Assembly (NCBI GenBank): GCA_905221615.1
Contig: CAJNDT010002857.1
Span: forward strand, 682,001 to 746,000
Reading direction: 5' to 3'
DNA: 64,000 nt
Source: Symbiodinium sp. CCMP2592
Taxonomy: Eukaryota; Sar; Dinophyceae; Suessiales; Symbiodiniaceae
Made by a program: the position numbers and the translations under genes. Below are positions 24,701-36,700 of the stretch, one piece after another. The notes below the pieces were generated by a model. That model was not told the DNA's origin. It searched no databases and saw only the letters and a list, made by a program, of their open reading frames with translations. Positions within the stretch are counted from its first letter, which is position 1; each line of letters starts with the position of its first letter.

Positions 24701-27700
24701 ATATTCGAGAGCCGAAGTTTAAGCCGTACATGGCACCTAATATAAGGCCTCTGCCAGTGTCAGCAAAATCCACAGAGCCCCAAGCCACTCAAGTGAGGAA
24801 CACTGTATATACATATTGTGTAAAGAGAGGATGTGTAAAGAGAGGGTGTGCCCGTGTATGTCTACATACATATACAGTATGCATGTGTGTATGAATATAT
24901 GAAATGTATGTGTGTATATACATATATGCATGCTTCGAATCAGGCAAACCATTCGAGAAAACGCGGAGAAGCTACACGGCAGTCGTTTAGAGGTCGAAAC
25001 CCGCCCTGTCCGCACCAGGAGAGGACTCAGCTGATGCTGTGCCTTGGTTCAATCTTTGGGATCCTTTGTCTTGGTTTTGGGTTGAGGGTGTGGGGTTTAG
25101 GTCCAATCCTTGGGATCCGTTTTGCTGTTTTTTGCATTTAGGGTGTCAGGTTTAAGTCGATGTGTGGGGTTCCTTGTTGCTGTGTTCGGTCCGGATATTC
25201 TGATTACGATCGGTGGTTTGCAAGATTGTTACCAGAAAACTCGAAAGGCTGTCTTTAATTCCGGTAGAAAATACTCCCAAAACCCTATTCCCATTGTTCA
25301 GGCTCCAGTACGATTTTATCAACCGGAGCCCATACAGAGTATCCCTTGTTGGATACTACCCCCACTCAGTAACAGTTGGATAGTAATCATAGTAAAGATA
25401 TATTAAGCACTAGACAGTAGCCCTATTATAGACTGTCACTGTATGCCCTAAACCCAAAACCCTAAGTCCTAAACACGATCTTAAACCGGAGCCCATAAAG
25501 AGGATCCCTTGTTCTGTCCTCCAGGAGCGTGGCCGTGGTAACTTTACCATGGTGGGATTGGATGTGCCCAGGCCATTTGGGTGCGGGGCCCATAGGCATT
25601 GATTCGGGTTCAGGGTTTAGGGGTCTAAGGGTTTAGAGTTTAGAGCTTCAGGTGTTTGGGGTGTGAAGGCTCAAGGGTGATGCTTTATTAAGGTTTCTCG
25701 GGTGAGTCGATAGCCAAACAACCTCAGAATGATTTCCTTGCAATTTTGAATACTCTTAGGAAGGTATGTTTGGGGGGGTAAGGCAGGGGTTTAATCCTAA
25801 ACCCTAAAAAGGTTGAAGGGTCCGGGGTCGACAAGGGTCCACACTGAAACCTAAAGCCACCTCGGGACTTTGGGTTTTTGCGGCCTAGGCGCTTGGATTT
25901 CGGAGGGTGGAGTGCCTTCGAGGGCTGTTTCAATGGAAGTTTGAGTTTAGGAGTTTCAGGTTATGTGTGTTGGGCTGAAGGGTTTCTATTGTATTGCAGC
26001 CTTGTTAGACCCCTACTTGCGAACGCCATGGATGCTTTATCGGGTGCAGCTTCTATCGAGTGGACCTTAGAATAATATGCCCCCCTTCCGTTCACAACAG
26101 CGATTATAGTCGGTATCTTGGTTTGAGGCCCTGAAACAGAGCGTACGCAGCCCGGCTTTGTTTCTAGTTACTGCAAATACAAAACTCTACGCAAAAAACC
26201 CATAATCCTAGTATGTTAACCCTGAACCCAAACCTTAGCCCTAAGCAGAAGAAGAAACACCCCTAAACCCTAAACTTTCCAATCGCCAACAGGACTGAGT
26301 CTTGTCATCCTGCATGATGTGAGCCTGGGCTTTGCTTGGCTCCCCTAGAGCTTAGGGTTTCGGCGAGTATCCCTTACAGCTTATGGTGTGGGGTAGCATT
26401 GTTTTGGGTTGAGGGGCAGCATCATCTGAGGGTTGCGGGTTTAGGGCAGTATCCGTTTTCCCGGAGGATGTACGGGGCTTATTTGGCTCCGAAAGGATTT
26501 GAATTCTTGGACGTACCCTTGGGGTGCCCTGATCCAACTGGATAAGATGGAAAAGCCACGCTTGTTTTGTTGCGGGGCTATGAAAGCAGGTTTATCGAAG
26601 GGAACCCGAATGCAGACGTTTAAGGTCTAGGGGTTCCTTGTTACCCCCTAAACCCTAACCCTTCACCCCCAAAATAGTAGAGGTAATAATTAACGCCCCT
26701 CTCAGAACCCCCAACCTCAGCACCTGGTATCCCCGCAGCTTCTGCGATCGGGACTTCGCAAACGTTAGGGCTTGGGGGCCCTGGGGTTGAGTGGGGGGCC
26801 CTGGGGTTTGGATATGTACCTTGAGATCCCAATACCCCTTAATCAGGGAACATACCTTCAATCATAACAATAAGTCCCCATAGTTTAAGGTACATCTCTG
26901 GGTAGTGGTTTGGGGTTCGGCGTTTCGGGAGTTCAGGTGGTTAGAGTCTTAGGGCTTGGGATTTTAGAGGTGGCTCCGTCCTTTGAACACAAGATTGTGG
27001 ATGTTTTTGGGTTTAGGGCTTAGGGTTTATGGCTGCCGTAAAGACATTTGGACCGGTCATTCTGCAAAGAGATGTTAATTCAGGGGAGTAGATGAAAAGG
27101 TCCTGTCGTCGTTGTTGCAATCCCAGACCCCCGGGAGGATCCAAAAAGTAGATCCCTTAATGGGGGTTCCTAGAAAGTACCCTTAGTAGTATAGGGCCCC
27201 AAACTAGGGGATCTACTTCCTACATCCTTTCGGGGGTCTGGGATATAATTAGCAGGGACGAAAATCACCAACTCTACAACCCGAGAAATCCAATCACCAA
27301 CCCTAAACCCCTAAATCCCTAAGACCCTGAACCCCTAAACCTTGAACCCTTGTAGATCCCTTTTAAGGAACCCTTATAGAACCCTAAACCCCTAAACCCG
27401 AATCCCGAAGGCCCCCGGAGCCCCATCCGAGGAAGCTTCATACCGGGTACGCGCAGTACGTGGCAGTGCTTGCACTGTTGGTGGCTGAGGGCATTTCAAG
27501 CGGATTCAGCCGACCGGCAGCACTTTCGGGCCACAACCCTACCCTTAACCAAAAACCTTAAACTCTAACACTAACTACACCCTAAACCCGAAACTTGAAC
27601 CTTAAACCCGAAGCCTTCAAAAGCTTTCTGGAGAGTTTTGAGGCTTAAGGCCCCTGCCTTGCATATAGTTTCGTCTTGAAACCGCAGCTGACCCTGAATC

Positions 27701-30700
27701 GAGCACACTTGTACCTTAAACCCCAAGCCTTCAATCCTCGATTCCGACCCCATAGACCCTGCTTGGAGGGGCAGGGGACTTAGTAAGGGTTCTTAACGGG
27801 CTCCTGAAAGGAATCTATACTTGTTCCTGACAGGGATCTAAGGGGTTTAGGGTTTTAGGGTCTAATTGGAGGGGCAGGGGACTTGTACAGCATGAGGGAT
27901 CCCGGCACCAATTATCCTAAATTCCATGTTCCAACTTTCTGGAGTTCACTACAGATTGTATCCTTGGAGGGGCAGGGGACCTAGTAAGTAGGTGATAAGT
28001 ATAACTCACGGCGGCAGCGGTCTGGGAGACTGCATGCTTACCTAGGTGTTCGACTAGCACGACAGTAGCACGGCCGAAGCCAATGTGCTTTCGGCTGGAC
28101 ATAGTGTCCACTTGGTTCTTGAAGGCTATCCTTTCTTCATGTTGCGTTTTGTAGAGTTATAAGTACCCTAAAGGGAGTTACCCCAATTATAACCCTACTT
28201 ATAAACGACTTACTACGTCCCCTGCCCCTCCATGGAAGCCATAGATCCTAGACGCAAGCCCTAAACTCAAAGCTGCCCTGCAGATTGGACCTCCGTGTTC
28301 AACACCCATTGTATCATCTTGATTTTCTGCTGCACCATGGCATTTCTCAGAAGCTTGGAGGTACTTCTCAGATGTTCGATAAGGATGTTGAAAATTGGCT
28401 TGTGCAAGGGCTTCTAGGACTGCTGAGGTGAGTTGCCTGAGGGTGTCAGGGTTCAAGCTTCTCGTAACAGGCGGGGTTTCTGCAAGAAGCGCACGTCAAT
28501 CTGGTTTGAAAGCCATACCTCGTTGTGGGTATGGAAGGCCCTAGTTAGGATACCGGCTTCTATTGCAATTTCTAGCAAGTATATTCCAATATGCTATAGC
28601 ATATTACCGTATGTTATCGTGTATTGTAGTTTATTGCAATGCATTAACATCTATGGTCGAACACTGTCGTGTACTATCGTATTTCCGTCTCCTGACCCAC
28701 CCAGTTTATTTTGTATGCTCACCGTAATCGCCTCAGGCATATTACATCCGCAACCCTACTACAGGGCCATAAAGAATTACCACTACTATTTGGGTGGTTT
28801 CCCACCATAATATAATGGGCCCCAAAACCCCAGTCTAATTATTACGGCCCCTATATCATATACCCTTGCTATAGATCCCCTATGGATCCCTTTAAAGGAA
28901 CCCTCAAGAGGAACTCTATTCAAATCATTCAGGCCCCTATGTTAGACTTCAAACCTCGTAAAAGCTGGCGAGCTGCTTCCCAGGCCCAACACGCAAGTGG
29001 TGTCATAGGGACCCTTAGGGCATAAGGATTCTATAAGGGTTCCTTCGGGTTCCTCTAAAGGGAGTTATAAGGGACCCTTGCGGGAGGTGAGGGCGAGGGG
29101 GGTAGAGGACTAGACTTCCTTAGAGAGGCTGTATTTGGTTCTTGTTATGGGCATTGAGGCCCCCTACCCCCCTGAGGATCCCTATGGTGGTGCTCTGCAA
29201 ATTGAAGCCTTCACAGACCTGCTCTTCGAGTTTTGGGTTTCGGGTAATGTAGGATCCTGATATGGAAACCCTGGGCCTACAACCCCAAAATAGTAGGGTT
29301 CACATAAGGAACCCCAATAAAGGAAGGCCCAAGGTTTCTTTATCAGGTTCTTACATTACTATAGTGGAAGCATGATGTAACCGAAAGCCCTGATCAAGCT
29401 AGCAAGGCAGCTGTATTACTATCTTCCGCCACGGTTTGTTGATAAGATGATTTTGGATGTATGACGAAACAGAATTGCTATTTTTTCAGGGCTTTGTGGC
29501 TTCTTGTAGTAAGTTTATAGACTCATAAGTATCATAAACCCGAGTAGGACCCCTTTTGAGGCACTTTGCAGTCTACTTGTTACCTACTTACTACGTCCCC
29601 CGACCCTCCAAGTAGGACACCTAGAACCCTTAGAGAACCTTATAGAACCCTTACAGAACTCCTGGCCAATTCTTCAGCTCTCCAAGGATCCAGGGGTTGG
29701 CGAGAAGCCTCGATACAGTCGCTAACTAGACCGTAATTCTCTAAAGTTAAGGGCACTATAAGGGTTTCTATAGGGGTGTCTATAAGGGTTTGTTCAATAT
29801 GTCTCCAAGTTACGGGTTCCTTTTAAGGTCCTGTTGAATCAGGGTACCGTACTATTCCGGGGATGTGAGAAGAGACCCTATGTTGAGAGAACTACCCATC
29901 TAGAAAGTCGCATTAAGCCCCACACTACTTGGAGGATCAGGGCACTTAGTAAACTAGGGTTATACATACAGAACCGGACGCATTGCAGGCCCATTTACAC
30001 ACTGTATGGTGTATGCCATAAACCCTACCCTCCGGTTCCTCTATGGTCAGGTAACTACACTTATACTTAATTTTAACGCCAATTCAGGTACTTGCTTGCG
30101 ACTGTACTTACTACATATGTCCCTTAATCCCCCCAGTAGAGACTTGAGACATTTAGAGAACGACCCACGCATAATTTTTCTGAGCTACCCTCATTAAGCC
30201 CACACTAAACCCTACACCCTGAAGACTTGAGGCATCCTCTTGGAAATTCTGGAAGACGTGCTGGTGCACGTCTTGCCTCGGAGCGACTACTGGCGACGAA
30301 GGCGCCTGGATGGACAATGTCGATCCCCGGGAGGTCTTAAAATGGCCCAGAGATCCCAATACCCCTTGATTAAAGAATATACCTTAGGATTCCTTGAAGG
30401 GATCTATCGGGAATCTATAAGGTTTAGGTGTTTAGAGGATTCTAATACCCCTTAATCAAAGAATATACCGTAAAGCATAGGGGGCTGAATATTATGATTT
30501 AAGGTGTGTTCCCTAATGAAGTGGTATGGGGATCTCAAGGGGGTTCTTGTTAAGCTTAGTTGCTGAGTAGGTAACCTGTAACCTTTTGGGGCTTGTATGA
30601 TCCTCCCATAGTTGAAAAGGTTAACCTTTTTTGAGGCAGGGTACTCAGCCCCTGAGCAAGGGATTTAGTCGAGGTACCAAATAATAAAGAAACCATGTTG

Positions 30701-33700
30701 TTTACAATAGGTCCCCAGTAAATGCTTAAGTTATGACCCCAGTAATAAACATAAAGGCCCAAGAGCATGAAGCCTTAAAATCGACAGACTTAGGTACAAG
30801 CCCTGAATCACAAACCACTGAATCCCGGATGTGAGAGCAACCGCTACCTCACTTTCCTAACTGCGCCGTGGGATATTGGACCTCCTGAAGCTTAAGACTT
30901 GAGACTTAAGAAGGCTTAGAGCGGAAAATCTCAAGAACGAAATGAGAAAGCTTCATATCGAAAGTTTAGTAATTATAATAGGGTTTTGGGGCCCATTATA
31001 CTCTCACTATAATCAGGAACCCTCGAATCTGAATAGGGTTTTGGGGCCCATTATACCAAAACTATAATCAGGAGCCCTCGAATGACAGTGTAGAGCGCTG
31101 CAGGCTGTCGCCGTACTACGAACAACAGCCTCTACTTCATCCCAAGCAGCTCCTGCTGCTCAGCCGACTACCCTTCGGGTTTACTTAAAGGGAACTCCAG
31201 AAAGTTGGAATATGGATTAATGGTAGGACCCCCTATAATTGACCTTCAAGGGGTTACGATAATGATATTCCAACTTTCTGGCTTCTACTGTAGTAGTAGA
31301 GTAGGTAACCTTTAACCTTTCTTTTGGGCTAGTATAGTCTCTACATAATCCCTATATAGCCAAAGAGGTTGACCTGCAGTTCCCCATGATACCCGACAAG
31401 TAGGTTTTGGGTTTGGGGGTTAAGGGTTAAGGTTTAGGGTTAGCGTTTAGGGCTTAGGGTTTCTATTCCTCCTAAGGAGTTTCCGAAAACAAGGGGTACC
31501 TTGATTCGGGGTCCTTGTAATAAGGATCCTACTATTTAGGGTGCTATATTAAGGTCCCCTATTTCCGGAAACCCCATTATAGAGGTTCTATACCCCTTCC
31601 GGGGTTCATCTAGAGGCACTTAGAAGTGAGATGAAGAACTTTAGCGCTTTAGGGTTTGAGACTGAATATGGATGTTTCTGGGTTGAGCGAAGAAGCTTGT
31701 TGAGTTTCGATCGGGGTTTGATTCGGGGCTTCGCAGGGTTTTATGAGGTTATATACGGTTGTTGTAATGGTGGTCCATTACGCGTTTCTTCGAGTTGTGG
31801 TGTTCCTACTTGGGAGCAATCCGGATTATGAAGCAGACACATCCAGGAAAGTCTGACCAGACTGCTCACGACCTGCTTGGTGGTTCATGGGCAGTTATAA
31901 GTGAAGTTATAAGTAGGGTAACTATACTTATAACCCATATTAGGGGACTAACTCCACTTATAACTACCCATGAACCCTAAACCCTATACCCTTATAGAAT
32001 CCCTGTAGATCCCTTTAAAGGACCCTTATAACTACCCATGAACCTCCAAGTACTTGCTAAGTAAGCTTCCAAGGAGCACAAACGACCAAAGCGAACCCGT
32101 AAAGCCCGGAGCTGCCAACCCCGAAACAACCCTATACCCCAGTGTAAGTGCCTTACTACTATTTGCTTAAGAACCACCCAAAAAATAAAAATATATATAT
32201 TCCTTATGGGGGTAATATAGGGATTATTATTTTTATTTTTTGGGGGTTTCTTAAGCAAATAGTAGCTTAATAATTAGAAAAAGGCTCCTTTAAGGGCTCC
32301 TTTGAAGGGTCTATAAGGGTACTTTAAGGATTTTAGGATGTAGGGGCCCCACGAATTAGAATATGGTTTTGGGGATTCCTCATTATAATTACAGTATCAT
32401 ATCCCCCAAACCCTATTGTAAGTATTAAGGCCCCAATATCAAAAAAAATACTATAGATCCCTATAGACCCCTTTAAAGGAGCCCTCAAAGGAGCCCGTTT
32501 CTAACTATTAAGGCCCTATATAATCAGCTTGAACACCCCAAACCCTTCAGCCCAGAACCCCCAAGAATCTCAACTCCCAAACCCTAGACCCAAAGCCCTA
32601 TGCTCCAAATCGCACCGAACCTTAAACCCCAAACCCTCACCCCCCAAGCCCTGTAGTCTAAATCCTACCAATCCCTGAACCCTTAGCCTTCTACCCTAAA
32701 CCTTACCAAACCCTAAACCCCAAACCCTAAACTGTGGAAAAAAGGAGCTTAATATACAAAGGAGCTTAATATACAAAGCAAACCTAGGCTCATGGATCAT
32801 CAAGGGAGCAATTACAAAGCAGCGCCCTTGGCCCTCCACGGACAGCGCTCCTTGGATTTGCCGGAGGCCGCCAAAAAAGGGCTCAGAGGTCTGGGGTTTT
32901 AAGGGTTTGGGTGTAGGGTTTAGGGTTTGAGGGTTTAGGGTTTAGGGTTTGAGGGTTCGAGGATTTAAGGCTTCGGGGGTATAGGGGTTAACCGTTTGAG
33001 GTTTAGGCGTTTAGGGTTTGGGGGTCTTAGGCGCTTTTGGTGGAGTGGGTTTAGGCCTAGGGTCTAGGGGTTTGTGGCGGAGGTGGGTAGTTCTGAGAGT
33101 TTTGAGTTTAGGGTTTGGTGTTGAGGCTTAGCCAATTAAGGCTTCAGGGTTTGGATGGTTTTGTGTCCTGCGGTTTCGGGCTCAGAGAGACTTTGTTGGA
33201 GGTTTCTCCTGGCGGTACATATCGCGGTGATAATTTTGTAGTGCGACTAGCAAGAGGAGTCGAAGGAGCAGTAGCAGTAGCTGCAGCAGCAATAATCGCA
33301 AAAACAACGATGACGTTGGGGTTTGGGGCTTTGGAGTGTCGACCCCTTTCCAACCCTATCCACTGAAACCGTCTTAGCCCTTGAGGGTCAGGTCCGAGTT
33401 CACGGGGCCGCGAAGGCCTGGCTCTTAGCGTAGGCTCTCATCTCATACATGCTCCTCCATGCCACAGCGTGGTTTAGGGCTGAGGGCTTACCATGAGGGT
33501 GATGACGTCCGGTGAAGATGGTACTTGCCGCGCCGTGCCTGCTTGCGGCCTGACCTCCCATTCCGCTCCGATGGCACGCTGGGTTGCCCTGGTAGGGGGA
33601 AGCGAAGATTTCGACCTAGTCCATGATCGGTCGAAGTGGTCCAACGGCAATGATACTCATAAGCCATTGTAACTACTCAGCGGCCGTCAAGCAGCTCCTG

Positions 33701-36700
33701 AGCCGTTCAAAAATCTCTACTGACCCACAAGAACATCGCTGGAGGTACCTACCTTGATGCTCAGGGTTTATTCTTTTTTTTCAAAGTTCAAGCGAAATCG
33801 CGCTGTGGTTCTCTGTCCGTTTGGCTTCGCAAACCCTGCAAATTGCATAAACCGCGAAGCCTTAAAAAACAAATTCTAAGCCCACAAAACCTATAAACTT
33901 GGACACTCTAAAAACCGAGACAGTTGCCTAAGCCCTACGACCTAAACGAAGCAAGCTTCACTTCCCAAACCCGGTCTACAGCCTACACCATCGACCTATT
34001 TGCAGGTCTTCGCACTCATGTGGCCGAGCTCTTTGTTCACCTATGTGTTGATGACACTGCTGCTAGGAGCTGCAGAGTCGAACTGGCTTTTTCAATCCGA
34101 AAAAACTTATGCTCCGTTTGAAAAACCTAGGCGCTGCAGAGTCCGTCCTGGGTTTCGGGGTTCGGCTGTCGGGTCAGTCATACAGGGGCCTTAAGTGTTA
34201 CCAATACTCTTTTGGCGGTTCCTGATTACGGGTTCCGTTAAAGGGATCTATAAGGGTTACTATAAGGGGTATTCTGGGGGGGGGTCAGTAAAGGGGCCTT
34301 GATCATTACCAATACTCTTTTTGGTGGTTCCTTGTTTGTAAGTATACTTTTATGGGTCCCAAGACCTTAATCTAATTATTATGAAGAGCCCTATATCATA
34401 CACCCCGATTATAGATTCCTTATAGTACCCCTTTCAAGGAGCCCTTTGAAAGGAACCCTACTCTAACTATCAAGAGCTCCATAGTACACCCCAAGCCCGG
34501 AAGCTTTTGAAGGCAGTACGACCCGAGCAACCTTTTCGGGTTTCTGTGTCATAGTTGGGGAACACTTTACATTTCAATGGGTAGGTGAATCCAACTAGGA
34601 ACAAAACTTCAAAAAATGTTATCCCAACCATGAACTAGGTTTGGGGTTTAGGGGTTTATGAGGTTTCTTGTTTAACGGTTTGGGGTCTACTGGTGTGATT
34701 AAGGCTTAGGGGTTCCAGGTTCAGGCAAACCTCTCCTCCCCCACCCAATGACTTAGCGAGCAGGCAAAAGGTGAACACTTCTGAACCATCCTAAACCCTA
34801 AACCCTTAAGCGTCAGGCCGTGCCAACGTACGTACTACAGGGGCTTGAGTACTTACCTATAGGATTACTACTGGTATGGGTATTACGGGTGTTTCGTATA
34901 GGGCCTGGAATAACTACCTATACTATTTTGGAGGGCTCCTTGTCACAGATATAGTATAATGGGCCCAAAAGCCCTACTCTAAGCAAAAAGGCCCCTACAG
35001 TTTGCCTGACAGGAGCTGGCTACATTCACGGCGTGTGCGACATGCCCATTCCTAAAGAGTTGCGAGTCGTTGATGCACTTATTTGGGAAACTCCACTCAG
35101 GTGCAGTTAACGATTGTTTCATCTTCAAGCGTGCCCATGCAACTTGAGCTCCTGCCAAAATTATGGGTAAGACGGCTTAGATGGCTTTGGTCAGGAGGGA
35201 CACAGAATTCTTGTTGGGTGCACTGGTAAAGTTGACAGTTGCTCAAGTCCAGCATGCGCAATAGTTTATCCTGACAGCAGCATTGCGGCGGTGCCTCACA
35301 TCATGGGTACTGGCTGCATCGGCTAGTGGTGGGTGATGTTCGTTTTGGCCTGCTTAGTAATAGAATCGTGACCGTCATGGCAAATAGCCGCCAATCGCGG
35401 CCTCACCCTAGTTTAGGCAGTTATAAGCGGAGTTATAAATAGGGTACCTATAATCATAACCCATATCATATTAGGGGACTCATAACTCCACTTACAATTT
35501 CCCATGAACCCCCAAGTACGGTTCAGGGTTTAGGGAGGTTGTAGGGTTGAGTTTTACTATCAACCCTCAGTGCCGTTGTCATTCTTATCCGCACCGTCAT
35601 CCTCGCTACCAGCATCGTATGTCTTCTTCCTCATTGCCGCCATCGGCATTTGTTTCCTAAACTCTAAACCCCTACACCCGGCCCTCAGCCGTAAACGCTC
35701 AACCTTTGTGGCCTGAGCCCTAAACTGTAAACCCTCAATCCTAGACCTGCCAACGTCGTCATGAGCGTGATGCGCGCGCTGGATATATTATGAGTAATGC
35801 CCCAAAAAACCCCGAAACCCCTGAATCCTAAACCCTATTCCTTATTATCGGTACTGCCGGATTTATATCCCTAAACCCTAAACCCTATAGATCCCTTACA
35901 GGAACCCCTTAAAGGTACCCTTATCGATCCCTTTAAAGGAAGCCTAGGATTTATCTGATCAACCGTAGAAGTGCCCTGCCATGAGGGGCAAAGAGCCTGC
36001 TTTGCCACGTGTCTCCACGGTGGAGCGAAAGCCCCGAAGCCGAGACAGGGGCCTGAATAATTATTTTGGGGGGGAGGGGGGGGGGGGGGGCCTTATTTTG
36101 ATGATTTAGGCCCCTACATTACCTATGCAGCTTTTCGCTTCCTTGATGCATTTTTGCTGGAATGTACCGCAAGGCCTTGTTCGTATTATTGAAGCCCCTG
36201 TTTTCGACATTCAGTTTGCCGTTCCTTAAGTTAGCTGTGCGGCTGCGGAAGATGCGTCATTCCGGCAAAGCTGGGATGTCTTGGTCCCTCCTGAACAGAC
36301 GGCACTTGAACCCCAATAGGCCAGTTCTGAAGACGGTATAAGATTTCCATTCGTTTCAGTTACATGGTTTCAGACTAGGGTCCTGAAAAATCGTATACCG
36401 AGTCTTGCGGGCGTTCACTGCAATCTGAGTAGTACTAGTCCGATATCCCTTAATTCAGAATATACTTCAAATTATGGTAGAGCCCAAATATGAGTAATGG
36501 TACATTCTTTCACAAAAGGACTTCTGAAGATCTTGCCTTGCCCGAAGCAGATATTCATTTCCTCGAGCACCTTAAAGCATGAAGAAGCTGCAACATAGCA
36601 TACTGGTCTGAGTAAGTACGAACATTATTCCATGTGTTGATGAAAACTTGCCCCCCCAAAGCCTTATTCTGATTAATTAGACACCCTCATATTATACTTC

